Assembly: GCF_029946515.1 (NCBI RefSeq)
Contig: NZ_JARZHH010000002.1
Coordinates: forward strand, 310,001 to 374,000
Direction of reading: 5' to 3'
Length of the DNA stretch: 64,000 nucleotides
Source of the DNA: Polyangium sp. 6x1
GTDB lineage: Bacteria; Myxococcota_A; Polyangia; Polyangiales; Polyangiaceae
The notes under the pieces are model-generated. The model was not told the origin of the DNA and did no database searches. It saw only the letters and a list, made by a program, of their open reading frames with translations. The position numbers and the translations under genes were made by a program. Shown piece after piece: positions 33,610 through 42,552 of the stretch; position 1 is the first letter of the stretch, and every line of letters begins with the position of its first letter.

Positions 33610-34676
33610 AGAGCCCGGGCGGCGCGCTCTCGCGGATCGCCGCGGCGGCGCTCGTCCTCGGGGCCTGTGCGCGGGAAGGGCAACCCACGGAGGGCGATTC
33701 GAAGGCCTCTGCGAAGGCCGCGCCGTCCGCTGCGATCGTCACGAGCTTGACGCCCGCCGCGAGCGCCGCCCCAAGGCCCGCACCGAAGGAGCTCGACGTC
33801 GAGGCCGATCCCGTGCGCCGCGAGCTTCTGCACGCCCCGATCAAGTCGGTCGCGCTCGTCGGTTGGAGCCGGCCGGGGATGTTCGACGTCACGCTCGAAC
33901 GGCAAGACCCGCCCCGCTTGGCGCCCGCGCGGATCCTGCTCGCGCTCGCGGAGCACCCCGTCGCGTACCGGCGCAGCCTCGCGTTCGAGCGGCTCGCGCG
34001 GGCGCTCGGCATGCGCGTCGTCCCCGCGGCCGTGCTCCGGCGCATCGGCACGGGCGAGCTCGGCGCCCTCTTCGCGGGCCAGCGCGACCTGCGCGACTAC
34101 CTCTCGCGCCACGCCGCCGTGCAGAACGACGGCACCGTCGACGCCTTGATGTTCGCCCCCGGCCGCGGCGACGGCCCCGGCGCGTGGTCCTTGCCGGCCG
34201 GCCACAACGTCACGCTCGAAAACTCCCTCGAAGCGGAGACCTGGGCCCGCTGGGCCGCCTCGCCCGACCCGCTCCCCGGCGAAACCTCCTCGCTCCTCGC
34301 CGACTACGTCGAGACCCTCGTCCTCGACTACCTCGCTGGCCACGTCCTGCGCCGCTCGGTCCACTTCGACGACGTCGCCGGGTCGATCCTTCTCACCGAC
34401 AATGCTGCCGCGTTCCCGTCGAAGGTCGATCCTCGCGCGCTCGACGTCCTGCTCTCGCGCCTCCGCCCCGTCACGCGTTTCCCGCGCGGCCTGCAAAAAG
34501 CCCTCCTCGCGCTCGATCGAGACCACGCGCGGGATTTGCTCGCGTCAGGGCCGTTCGAGACCTGGCTCGTCTCGCCGCGCACCCTCGTGGACCTCGACGA
34601 ACGCAGAAAAAGCCTGCTCACGCTGATCTCGGCCCGCGTCGCCGAGCGCGGCGAGGCCGCGGTCCTTTCCTTGTGA
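33606..34676 (+). CDS. Lipoprotein with remote kinase-fold (FAM20/PI-kinase-like) pattern
   Basis: A 356-residue lipoprotein: the signal peptide ends in LVLGAC (Cys21), and a Ser/Ala/Pro linker follows. The globular part has three blocks that resemble FAM20C/HipA/PI-kinase-like folds: an early helix with YRRSLAFERLARALGMRVVPAAVLRRI, a core segment LVLDYLAGHVLRRSVHFDDVA, and SILLTDNAAAFPSK, where D-N-x-x-A-F fits the metal-binding Asp. The catalytic Asp expected in a DR or D-x-N motif of the core is not clear, so it may be a pseudokinase. Anchoring outside the cytoplasm is certain from the lipobox. The kinase reading is pattern-based. The ATG overlaps the hydrolase stop. Confidence 0.55.
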   Translation: MKSPGGALSRIAAAALVLGACAREGQPTEGDSKASAKAAPSAAIVTSLTPAASAAPRPAPKELDVEADPVRRELLHAPIKSVALVGWSRPGMFDVTLERQDPPRLAPARILLALAEHPVAYRRSLAFERLARALGMRVVPAAVLRRIGTGELGALFAGQRDLRDYLSRHAAVQNDGTVDALMFAPGRGDGPGAWSLPAGHNVTLENSLEAETWARWAASPDPLPGETSSLLADYVETLVLDYLAGHVLRRSVHFDDVAGSILLTDNAAAFPSKVDPRALDVLLSRLRPVTRFPRGLQKALLALDRDHARDLLASGPFETWLVSPRTLVDLDERRKSLLTLISARVAERGEAAVLSL

Positions 34677-34741
34677 GATAATTCTCGGACGTTGCATCGT
34701 TTCCGTGCTCTGCGCGGCCGATCGCGGTATCCTGGCCGACT

Positions 34742-35452
34742 ATGTCCGACCCAGGCGGCGAAGCATCGCTTGAGGAGTTGATGGCCGTGATGGCCCACGA
34801 CCTCAACAACCCCATCGCCGCGCTGATCACGAACCTGAGTTTCCTCGAGAGCACCCTCGCGCCGGGGACGAGCGCGGAGACGAACGAGGCGCTGGCCGAC
34901 GCGCAGATGCTTTGCGACGTCTTGCGGCGCCTCGCGGGCAACATCGATCTCGTGGCGCGCCGAGGTGGGCATGCGGGCGCCCCATCGGCATGTGACCTCG
35001 TCCTGTTCGGGCGGGAGGCGATCGGGCGGCTCGGCAAGCAGGCGGAGGCGGCGGAGGTCGAGCTCGCCCTGGATCCGGCGCTCCGGCATGGCGAAGTGAT
35101 CGTGCGGTGCGATCGGGCGCTTTGCGCGCGGGCGATCGACAACCTCATCGCGTTCGGGATCGAGCGCGCGACGCCGCGGACGGGGCTCGTCGTGTCGGCG
35201 ACGCAGGACGGGGCGGAGGCGCGCGTCGAGGTCCGTTACGCCTCGCGATCGCAGCTCACGGTCGATCCGCCGCCCACGGGCGCGCCGCCGGCGCAGCGTC
35301 GCCGGTACATCCAGGCGGCGTATGGCCGGGGGCTCTCGCTCTACTGCGCCCGCATCGCGGCGACGCTGCTCGGCGGCCGGCTCGACACGACGCACGAGGC
35401 GGATGGCCGGGCCCGGCTCTGTCTCGTCGCATCTTGCCCGGAAGAACGCTAG
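34742..35452 (+). CDS. Sensor histidine kinase without a sensor domain
   Basis: A 236-residue soluble kinase made only of a dimerisation/phospho-acceptor helix pair and an ATPase domain. The His is in VMAHDLNNPIAALI. The ATPase part shows the N-box-like ARAIDNLIAFGIE and the G-rich end GRGLSLYCARIAATLLGG, although the D-x-G-x-G loop is weak. It has no membrane segment or input domain, so it must take its signal from another protein. No response regulator is adjacent; the small gene downstream follows 11 bp later. Confidence 0.75.
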   Translation: MSDPGGEASLEELMAVMAHDLNNPIAALITNLSFLESTLAPGTSAETNEALADAQMLCDVLRRLAGNIDLVARRGGHAGAPSACDLVLFGREAIGRLGKQAEAAEVELALDPALRHGEVIVRCDRALCARAIDNLIAFGIERATPRTGLVVSATQDGAEARVEVRYASRSQLTVDPPPTGAPPAQRRRYIQAAYGRGLSLYCARIAATLLGGRLDTTHEADGRARLCLVASCPEER

Positions 35453-35463
35453 GCTCCGTCGCG

Positions 35464-35853
35464 ATGGACGTCGAGACGGTCCGCGGTTGGCTCGAGAGGC
35501 TCGATTACGAGGTCAAGGACGAAGGCCCGAAGACGACGCTGCGCGTCTTCCCTCGGCGGCCCGGCAACGAGTCGCTGCCCCCTTACTTCATCCAGTGCAG
35601 CGAGCACTGGCTTTTGCTCTCGCTCCTGCCCGTGCTCTCCTCGCGCATCCAGCCCTCGCCGGAGCTGCCGCGCCGGCTCCTGCTCCTGAACCGCGACATG
35701 CGCATCGCGAAGTTCGCCCTCGGCGGCCAGGGTGAGGTCGTGCTCTGCGCGGAGCTGCCGACCGAATCGCTCGATTTTCCGGAGTTCGCCGACGCGACCG
35801 AGCGTCTCGTGAAGTATTTTCACCACTATCACGATTACCTGGCGTCGCCGTGA
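35464..35853 (+). CDS. YbjN/type III chaperone-like small protein
   Basis: A 129-residue protein starting MDVETVRGWLERLDYEVKDE. The alternating strand and helix pattern with YFIQCSEHWLLLSLLPV and LLLLNRDMRIAKFAL is like the YbjN and type III secretion chaperone-like fold. These are usually small partner proteins or regulators. It lies 11 bp after the histidine kinase and may be its partner. Family assignment is by fold pattern only. Confidence 0.6.
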   Translation: MDVETVRGWLERLDYEVKDEGPKTTLRVFPRRPGNESLPPYFIQCSEHWLLLSLLPVLSSRIQPSPELPRRLLLLNRDMRIAKFALGGQGEVVLCAELPTESLDFPEFADATERLVKYFHHYHDYLASP

Positions 35854-35877
35854 CGAGGGGCGCCACCGCTCGTCGGT

Positions 35878-37299
35878 TCATTCTCGTTTGATCTCGACCG
35901 CATTCGGCACGGTCGGGGCAAAACAGAGCCGCTCGGGCGACGCGTCCGGCACGTTCGCGCGGATGTGCGCGATGACGGCGTCGGCCTGCGCCCAGTCCTT
36001 CACCTGAATACCGAAGTGCTGGCCGCCGCCCTCGATGTATTCGATGCCGCGGATCTCGGACAGCGCGGGGAACGTGGTGAGCGCGTCAATGGTCGTTCGG
36101 AACGTGTACGAGGCGCCCTGGGGCAAGGGCATCTCGCCGACGTACACGAACGGCGTCGTGCATGCGTCTTCAGGGGGCTCGTTTTTTACTTCGCGCAGCC
36201 TGGCGGGCCAGGCGTACCGGACCCAGATCGTCCCCGCGTCGTCCATTCCGATCGACCTGAACGTCAGGGGATAGGAGAGGTTCGCGATGCGGGTCCACCG
36301 GCCCTCGTCGAAGCGGAAGATCCCGCGGCCCGCGAGCGCGTGGAGCTTGCCGGACGGCGAAACGAAGAGCTTCTGGAGCCTCGGCCCGATCGGCGGCAAG
36401 GCCTCGAACGTCCCGGCCTTGTAATGGATCACGGGGCTCGTGCTGAGCCACAGCTCGTCGCCTTTTCCGGGGACCGGCACGGCCCCGACGCCACCCGTTG
36501 GTTTGACCATGCCGGAGAGCTCGACGATGCGCGACGCCCCCTCTTGATCCCAAACCTCCACGGCCAGCGCATTCTCGCGGTTGCAGAGGTTGCCGATCGT
36601 CATGAACGTGCCGGCCCCGGTCGCGCTGATCCACCAATAGGGCAGGGCCAGGGGCACGGGCTCCTGCGATTTCGGGACCTCCTCGGGCTTGCAGCCGCCC
36701 TGCTCGGCCGAGATCGGCTCGAACTGGCGCACGGGCCCTCGAATCACCGAGCGGCGCCGGCCCTTGCGTGACCCCGAGGCCACGATCGTCGTCGGGCCGA
36801 GGCGCGCCGTGCCCTGGAACCAGCCGCCGCCGTCGTCGTCGCCGAACGCGAGTCGCGACCCCTTCCCCGTGAGCGGGAAGATCGTCGGGCGCCACCCGTA
36901 GCCGCGTTTGCCCGACGAATACACATCGACGCCGTCCGGCCAGGAGCCCCAGACAGCCCGGATCTCGGTCCCGCCGATGTCTTTGTTGTCGTCCGGGACC
37001 TGGCCGATCCACTTGACAGTCTCGCCTTCGACCCGGCCCACGCGCACGCCCTCGGCCACGAGCACCGCACCGTCGATGACGTGGACCGTCGCCGTCAGGC
37101 TTCTTTTCAGGGGCGCGAAGGGCTCCGGCATGAGCGTCGGCACCTTCTCCTGCGGAGGCGGAGGTGCGGGGGGCGCGGCGGCTTGACTCGCGCTCGCCGT
37201 GACCGGCGGCGGTTTGTCCTCGGGCGGGGGCGGCGCCTTCTTGCACGCGGCGAGCGCGCCTCCGACGATGCAGAGCGCGAGCGCGTGCTTCATGGTCAT
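35878..37299 (-). CDS. Lipoprotein, possible beta-propeller
   Basis: A 473-residue lipoprotein: the signal peptide MTMKHALALCIVGGALAAC ends in a lipobox, then a Pro-rich linker (~25–55). The mature part has repeated short beta-strand segments (VKWIGQVPDD, LWLSTSPVIHYKAGTFEAL, GRGIFRFDEGRWTRIANL), suggesting a propeller such as those of two-component sensor Y-strand repeats. No catalytic motif was seen. The start ATG overlaps the stop of the preceding lipoprotein gene (ATGA), so the two are made together. Confidence 0.65.
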   Translation of the reverse strand: MTMKHALALCIVGGALAACKKAPPPPEDKPPPVTASASQAAAPPAPPPPQEKVPTLMPEPFAPLKRSLTATVHVIDGAVLVAEGVRVGRVEGETVKWIGQVPDDNKDIGGTEIRAVWGSWPDGVDVYSSGKRGYGWRPTIFPLTGKGSRLAFGDDDGGGWFQGTARLGPTTIVASGSRKGRRRSVIRGPVRQFEPISAEQGGCKPEEVPKSQEPVPLALPYWWISATGAGTFMTIGNLCNRENALAVEVWDQEGASRIVELSGMVKPTGGVGAVPVPGKGDELWLSTSPVIHYKAGTFEALPPIGPRLQKLFVSPSGKLHALAGRGIFRFDEGRWTRIANLSYPLTFRSIGMDDAGTIWVRYAWPARLREVKNEPPEDACTTPFVYVGEMPLPQGASYTFRTTIDALTTFPALSEIRGIEYIEGGGQHFGIQVKDWAQADAVIAHIRANVPDASPERLCFAPTVPNAVEIKRE

Positions 37300-38531
37300 T
37301 TCTGCGTGATCACGACGCGCCCGTCGTCTCGGTATGTCACGTTCCCCGATTCCCCCCGGCAATCCCAGCAGCTCGCCCACGACAAACGTTTGCGCACATA
37401 ACCATTGAAGCCGAGCGAGATCGGACCCTTTTCGTCCTTCAGCACGAGCGTCGAGGCGATGCGGTATCGATCCCCCGGCAAACGGTAAAACGCGACGACG
37501 AACGAGTCCTTCGCGGCGCGGCCCGCGAGCACCACGATCTGCTCGCCGGGCACCGGGTTCCAGAGCAAGGGCGACGTCGTGAGCACCGTGTTCGCCGGCG
37601 GCGCGCCCGCGTCGCCCCGCGCGAGCACCACGTTCACGTCGTCCGGCTCCTTGAAATACGTGATCTCCCGGTCGAGCGTGGAGAGCGCCGGCACCGAGGC
37701 GAACATCTCCCCGAGCTCCTTCGCCGGCAGCTCCACGCGCCGGTAGGTCTGCTCCCATTGCGGCGAGGGGATCGTGGCCGCGTTCGGCGCGCCGCGGCAG
37801 CAGCGGAAGCCGAGGTCCTCCGCGCTCGCGCCCGGATCGATCGCGGTCCGATGCGCGCAGCGATGATCCGGTCCCACGGCGCTCCCGCGCGCCCCGCGCA
37901 CGGCCGCCGCGCGCGGCTGCATGTCCTCGATCGGCAAGACCTCGCTCGCCGTCCATTCCCGGTACGCCGCGCCCATGCCGAGCACGCCGAAGCCCGACGC
38001 GCACGAGGCCGGCTCCTTCGCGCATTTCGCGTCCCACGACGCCTGGCCTGCGTACGTCGTCCCCTCGGGCCCCTTGCAGGCGCGCTCCCATTCGAGCTCC
38101 GTGCAGAGCCGCCCGCCTGCTTGCTCGCAGAGCTCGGCCGCCTTCCCGCGCGACACGCCCGTGAGCGGCGGCTTCGTCGGGTCGTTCGGGTAGAGGTACC
38201 GATCGATCGCGTAGGGCCCGAGCTTCACCTCGAGCTCGGCCGGTTCGAGCACGGGATCGCGCCCCTTGTCGCCCGGAGTCGAGCCGGCGACGAGGGCGCC
38301 GCCGGGGATGTCCACGCGTTCGCTCTTCGCGGCCTCCGCCTTCGACGCGCCGGCGTCTGGATCGGCCTGGTTTTCGGCGGCTTCGAGCACCTTGCCCTTC
38401 GGCGAGAGCACGACGGCCGGCCCGCCGTCGGCGCCGCCCGTGGAGGAACCGCCTCCGCCCGAGGTGCAGCCCGCGAGCGCGACGAGGGCGCAGAGGAGCG
38501 CGGCGTTGGTCTCGTTTCCCGGGATTTTCAT
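37296..38531 (-). CDS. Lipoprotein with formylglycine-generating-enzyme (SUMF1-like) domain
   Basis: A 411-residue lipoprotein; the lipobox is LVALAGC. The core (~75–260) has the FGE-sulfatase family marks: VDIPGGALVAGSTPGD, LTGVSRGKAAELCEQAGGRLCTELEWERACKG, YREWTASEV and LGFRCCRG. Such domains are often non-catalytic binding modules in bacterial lipoproteins; catalytic FGE copper-binding cysteines are not evident here. A ~140-residue C-terminal extension is unique to it. It is coupled by 4 bp to the next lipoprotein. ATG 38531 directly precedes the signal peptide. Confidence 0.75.
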   Translation of the reverse strand: MKIPGNETNAALLCALVALAGCTSGGGGSSTGGADGGPAVVLSPKGKVLEAAENQADPDAGASKAEAAKSERVDIPGGALVAGSTPGDKGRDPVLEPAELEVKLGPYAIDRYLYPNDPTKPPLTGVSRGKAAELCEQAGGRLCTELEWERACKGPEGTTYAGQASWDAKCAKEPASCASGFGVLGMGAAYREWTASEVLPIEDMQPRAAAVRGARGSAVGPDHRCAHRTAIDPGASAEDLGFRCCRGAPNAATIPSPQWEQTYRRVELPAKELGEMFASVPALSTLDREITYFKEPDDVNVVLARGDAGAPPANTVLTTSPLLWNPVPGEQIVVLAGRAAKDSFVVAFYRLPGDRYRIASTLVLKDEKGPISLGFNGYVRKRLSWASCWDCRGESGNVTYRDDGRVVITQK

Positions 38532-38604
38532 GCGGGGACGGCGGTTTATGCCAGACACGGCGCGCCACGGCAAAGCCTCGCGCTATGCTGCGCCTCCCGT
38601 GCTG

Positions 38605-39561
38605 ATGCTCGGCGATCTGCCCCTCACGTTCCTCTACGGCTTCGCGCTGGTCTTCGGCCTGCTCTGGGGCAGCTTCCTGAACGTCGTGATTTACCGTGTT
38701 CCGCGCGGGATGAGCGTCGTAAGGCCCGCCTCGCGTTGCCCCGCGTGCGAGACCCCGATCCGGCCGTGGGACAACATCCCCGTCCTCGGATGGCTCTTTC
38801 TGCGCGGCAAGGCGCGCTGCTGCGGCGCAGCCGTCTCGCCGCGCTACCCGCTCGTCGAGGCGATCGGCGGCCTGCTCTCCGTGGCGATCGTGCACGTGAT
38901 CATCGCACCGCTCGATCCGACGACCTCGATCGCGCGCGCCGGCGCCATCTACATCGCCGACCTCGCACTCGCGCTTGGCCTCGTGGCCGCGGCGTTCATC
39001 GACCTCGAGCACATGATCTTGCCCGACGAGATCACGCTCGGCGGCGCCGTGCTCGGCCTCGCGACGGCCTCGCTGCGCGAGCTCTCGTTCGTCGACTCGT
39101 TGATCGGCGCGGCCGTGGGGTTTGCCATCGTCTGGCTGCCGTTCATCGTGATCTACCCGCGCTTGCGGGGCGGCGTGGGGATGGGGCTCGGCGACGCGAA
39201 GCTCTTGATGCTCGCGGGCGCGTGGTTCGGCTGGGGAGGCGCGCTCGTGGTGCTCTGCGCGGGCGCGGTGCAGGGCACGCTCGCGGCGATCGGCGTGCTC
39301 GCGGTGCGCGGCAAGATCGAGGAGCCCGAGGCGGTGCGGCTCGAGCGCGAGGAGATCCGCAAGGAGCTCGCGGCGATGACGCCGGAGGAGCGCGCCGAGG
39401 CGGAAAAAGAGCTCGCCGAGGATCCGCTCGCCGAGGAAGCGGGCGAGGGGCTCGGACAGGCGCGCGTCGCGTTCGGGCCGTTTTTGGCGCTCGCGACGCT
39501 CGAGTATCTTTTCTTCGGCCGTGTGGCCGTCGAGGCGTTTTTCGGATGGGCCGGGGGCTGA
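38605..39561 (+). CDS. pilD: Prepilin peptidase (type IV leader peptidase, PilD)
   Basis: A 318-residue polytopic membrane protease. The N-terminal methyltransferase-like part has GSFLNVVIYRVPRGMSVVRPASRCPAC, with the second metal Cys pair reduced to KARCCG. The two catalytic aspartates sit in AAFIDLEHMILPDEIT and MGLGDAKLLML. An extra ~60-residue acidic helical insert (about 235–290, EEPEAVRLEREEIRKEL) lies between the last two helices. It cleaves prepilin signal peptides and N-methylates the new N-terminus for type IV pili or type II secretion. GTG 38599 is an alternative start two codons earlier. It stands alone, apart from any pil cluster here. Confidence 0.88.
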   Translation: MLGDLPLTFLYGFALVFGLLWGSFLNVVIYRVPRGMSVVRPASRCPACETPIRPWDNIPVLGWLFLRGKARCCGAAVSPRYPLVEAIGGLLSVAIVHVIIAPLDPTTSIARAGAIYIADLALALGLVAAAFIDLEHMILPDEITLGGAVLGLATASLRELSFVDSLIGAAVGFAIVWLPFIVIYPRLRGGVGMGLGDAKLLMLAGAWFGWGGALVVLCAGAVQGTLAAIGVLAVRGKIEEPEAVRLEREEIRKELAAMTPEERAEAEKELAEDPLAEEAGEGLGQARVAFGPFLALATLEYLFFGRVAVEAFFGWAGG

Positions 39562-40001
39562 TCCTCGTCGCGCTCGTGGCGCTCGTGGGCTGCGGCGGCT
39601 CGCCGCTCCCGCTGCCGGAGATCGGCCCGCACGTGCGCGAGGCGCCGGTGCTCGTGCCGTATCCGCCGCCAGCCGCGCGCGTGGAGATCGTGCCGGCGCG
39701 GCCGGGCAAACAGGAAGTGTGGATCGACGGCGAGTGGACGTGGGAGCGGCGGCGCTGGGTGTGGCGGCGTGGTCGCTGGGAGGTGCCGCCGCCGAAGAGT
39801 TACTGGGCACCGCCGGTGACGGTGCGGCAATCGGATGGATCGCTCGGGTTTTTCGCGGGCGGATGGCGGACGAAAGGCAGCGGCGCGCCGATCGGTGAGA
39901 CGGCGCCGGGTCAACCTGCGCCCGCTACGTCTGCCCCGCCCGCCGCGCCCGTTGCACCCGCCGCGTCCGCGGGCGGCGCGACGTCGAGCGCCCAGCAATA
40001 A
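39546..40001 (+). CDS. Small lipoprotein with Trp-rich YXWXXW-like repeats
   Basis: A 151-residue lipoprotein starting inside the last codons of pilD (ATG 39546). The lipobox is LVGCG. The mature part has a Trp-rich block (VWIDGEWTWERRRWVWRRGRWEV) typical of small myxobacterial and proteobacterial repeat lipoproteins, and a long Ala/Pro tail. Function unknown. Its last 91 bp overlap the convergent prolyl oligopeptidase gene. Confidence 0.6.
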   Translation: MGRGLILVALVALVGCGGSPLPLPEIGPHVREAPVLVPYPPPAARVEIVPARPGKQEVWIDGEWTWERRRWVWRRGRWEVPPPKSYWAPPVTVRQSDGSLGFFAGGWRTKGSGAPIGETAPGQPAPATSAPPAAPVAPAASAGGATSSAQQ

Positions 40002-42046
40002 AAGCTCAGTTCGTCCACGTCTTGTTCGACGAGCGCCGTCATCGTGGTGCCGCCGCCGTGGCCCGAGGCCCGGAGCGGCAGCAAAAGATACGGTCCGCCG
40101 CGCGTGTTTTCCGCCTGGAGCCGTGCGACCATTTTGAGGGAATCGTACGGAGGCGCGATCCGATCGTTCAGCGCCGGGACGAACGTGATCACGGGGTAAC
40201 GGCGATCCGATCGAACGTTGTGATAGGGCGAATACCCGGCGAGATAGGCGCCCTCGACGGGATCGTCGGGCGAACCGTATTCGACGGTCGCCGAGCTCAT
40301 GAAGCCGAATTTGGGAAATTGCAGCATGTCGAGCGTGGGCGCGCGGCAGAACACGGCGCCGAAGGCCTCGGGCGCTTGCATGGCGGTGACGGCGACGAGC
40401 ACGCCGCCGTTGCTGTTGCCGCGCGAGGCGAGCCGCGCAGGCGTCGTGTATCCGGCCGAGACGAGAAAACGCGCTGCGGCGATGTAATCATCGAACGCGT
40501 TTTGCCGCCGCGTCTTCACCGCGGCCTCGTGCCAGGCACGCCCGTATTCGCCGCCGCCTCGAATGTTCGCGAACGCGAGCACGCCGCCGAGCTTCAGCCA
40601 GGCGGCGGTGACCGCCGTGAAGCGCGGCTGGAGCGAGACGTTGAATCCGCCGTACGCGCTCAGACGCACGGGCATTTTTCCGTCGCGAGGCAGGTCCTTG
40701 GGGTGGATGATGAACATGGAGACCCGCGTGCCATCGGGCGACGCGTACCACACCTGGTTTGTCACGTACGCCGCAGGGTCGAGCGCGACGTCGGGCACGT
40801 GGTAGGGCGTCAGGCGGTCCGTCGCGTAGTCGTAACGATAATGGGAGGGCGGCTGCACGTACGACTCGAAGCTCACCCACACCTCGTCGCCGCTCCAGGC
40901 GCCGCTGACGCCGCTGACGACGCCTTCGCCTTCATTGCGATTGACCGATCCGAGCGCCGGCAGCACGAGCTCGCGGAGATATGTACCGTCCGCGGCGTGA
41001 ATCCGGATGCGATGGGAGGCCGCCTGGCAATAGACGGCATAGAGCCGGCCGCCGACCCCGGCGACGGTTTGCAGCGTGTCCTCGTTTTCGGGGAGGATCG
41101 TCCGCCACTCCGTCGGCGCCGCGAGCGACGCGACGCAGGCACGACCGCGCGGCGCGTCGAGGTCGGTATGGATGAGCAGCGAATCGCCGATCACCTGCAC
41201 CTGATGGAGCGAGCGCATCGCGGGAGCCACCGGCAAGAGCGCGTCGTCGGCGAGGCGAAGGAGGTAGACGACGTTCGCGTGCACGAAGTCCCATTTGAAG
41301 AGCACGGCGAACCGGCCGCACTCGCTGACCTTGACGGAGCACCAGTACTCCTTGTCGTGATCGTCCCCGAAGACCCGGCGGGCCGGCGCGTCCGAGCCGA
41401 GCCGGTGCTCGTAAATGGCGTTCCAGTGCGCCTCGTCGCCCGCGGGCACCTCGCCCGGGTCGGGGCACGCCGAATAAAAGAAGCCGGATCCGTCGGGTCG
41501 CCAGGCCAGCGAGGCGTGGCCCGTCCCGCGAGGTCGATCGGGCAAAAGGCGCCCCGTTTCGACGTCGAGCACGTGAATCTGCGCCTCGTGGGTGCTGCCC
41601 ACGGCCTTCCCGAACGCGACACGCGCGCCGTCGGGCGAGGGCACGGCGAAAACGAGGGCCTCGTCGCTCGGCCACGTATTCGGGTCGAGCACGGTTTCGA
41701 GCGGCGCGCCTTTTTCACGCCGCATCAGGAGCTTGAGCTTCTCGTCCTCCGCATCCGCTTGCCAGAGGAACTCGCGACCGTTTGGGCCCCTACGAATCGG
41801 CGGCGACAGCCGCGCATATCGCGCGGAGCGAGCGACCGCGTCCCGGAGCCAGTCGCGCCCCGGCACCGCGTCGAGGATGCCGCGCGTCACGGCCTCCTGC
41901 GTAGCGATAAAGCCTTGCGTTTCGGCGTCGTCGAGCCGTTCGAGCCAGGCGTACGGATCGTCGAAGCGCTTTCCGTGCGCCGTGAAGCCGCTCTCCGGAT
42001 CGCGTCGCGTCGGGGGAAAGGGTAGCGGTCCGGTCGGCTTTTTCAT
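39911..42046 (-). CDS. Prolyl oligopeptidase family serine peptidase (S9)
   Basis: A 711-residue cytoplasmic peptidase: the N-terminal S9 start FDDPYAWLERLDD, a seven-bladed propeller (~75–420), then the alpha/beta-hydrolase domain. The catalytic Ser is in RGNSNGGVLVA, the Asp in NDRIAPPYDS and the His in ASGHGGGT. It cleaves short peptides after proline; the propeller excludes folded proteins. Its 3' end overlaps the convergent lipoprotein gene by 91 bp. Upstream of the start lies the 43-bp repeat array, which may control it. Confidence 0.92.
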   Translation of the reverse strand: MKKPTGPLPFPPTRRDPESGFTAHGKRFDDPYAWLERLDDAETQGFIATQEAVTRGILDAVPGRDWLRDAVARSARYARLSPPIRRGPNGREFLWQADAEDEKLKLLMRREKGAPLETVLDPNTWPSDEALVFAVPSPDGARVAFGKAVGSTHEAQIHVLDVETGRLLPDRPRGTGHASLAWRPDGSGFFYSACPDPGEVPAGDEAHWNAIYEHRLGSDAPARRVFGDDHDKEYWCSVKVSECGRFAVLFKWDFVHANVVYLLRLADDALLPVAPAMRSLHQVQVIGDSLLIHTDLDAPRGRACVASLAAPTEWRTILPENEDTLQTVAGVGGRLYAVYCQAASHRIRIHAADGTYLRELVLPALGSVNRNEGEGVVSGVSGAWSGDEVWVSFESYVQPPSHYRYDYATDRLTPYHVPDVALDPAAYVTNQVWYASPDGTRVSMFIIHPKDLPRDGKMPVRLSAYGGFNVSLQPRFTAVTAAWLKLGGVLAFANIRGGGEYGRAWHEAAVKTRRQNAFDDYIAAARFLVSAGYTTPARLASRGNSNGGVLVAVTAMQAPEAFGAVFCRAPTLDMLQFPKFGFMSSATVEYGSPDDPVEGAYLAGYSPYHNVRSDRRYPVITFVPALNDRIAPPYDSLKMVARLQAENTRGGPYLLLPLRASGHGGGTTMTALVEQDVDELSFYCWALDVAPPADAAGATGAAGGADVAGAG

Positions 42047-42175
42047 GCAGGTGCGCGCTTCATACCATGGCGGACGAAGGGCATGCTCGCGGTGACCGGG
42101 GGGCAGGTGGGACGTCTTGCCCGTCAGCCTTCTCCGAGCCGCCGGAGATGAGGGCGCCCTCCGGCTTCTTACAGC

Positions 42176-42519
42176 GTGCGATCAAGCGCAAGTCGAGCGG
42201 TCGCGCCTGCGCGGTGGTGCTTGCGTCGGCGCAAGAGGACTCCTGACGAGTGGCTGAAGGCATTTGCGTCGGCGCAAGAAGGTTCCTGGCGAGCGCCGGC
42301 AGGCGTTTGCGTCGGCGCAAGAGGGTCCCTGGCGAGCGCCGGCAGGCGTTTGCGTCGGCGCAAGAGGGTTCCTGGCGAGCGCCGGAAGGCATTTGCGTCA
42401 GCGCAAGAGAGGTCCTGGCGAGCGCCGGAGAGTGTTTGCGTCAGCGCAAGACACGCCATGCAGATGGCCTACCGGCCGTTGCGCCAGCGCAAGGCACTCC
42501 CCCCACGCTGGACGAGGCG
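42176..42519. repeat. Array of eight 43-bp direct repeats with an inner dyad
   Basis: Starting at 42219, units follow at exactly 43 bp: 42219, 42262, 42305, 42348, 42391, 42434 and 42477; a decayed unit at 42176 is in phase. Each core is TTGCG-N4-CGCAA, a 14-bp palindrome. Units 2–5 also contain the dyad GGCGAGCGCC. Outside the core, the end units lose similarity while the core stays, which suggests selection on the core. A 43-bp step is close to four helical turns, so cores face one side of the DNA. The array lies between the oligopeptidase start (42046) and the ATP-grasp stop (42553). Confidence 0.8.
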
Positions 42520-42552
42520 CCTCGTGCCACACCCACGCGCGCACCACCGCCC

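Noticed and set aside
42176-42519. CRISPR array
   Set aside because: The intervals between cores are similar to each other rather than unique, the step is 43 bp with a 14-bp palindromic core, and no cas gene is present.
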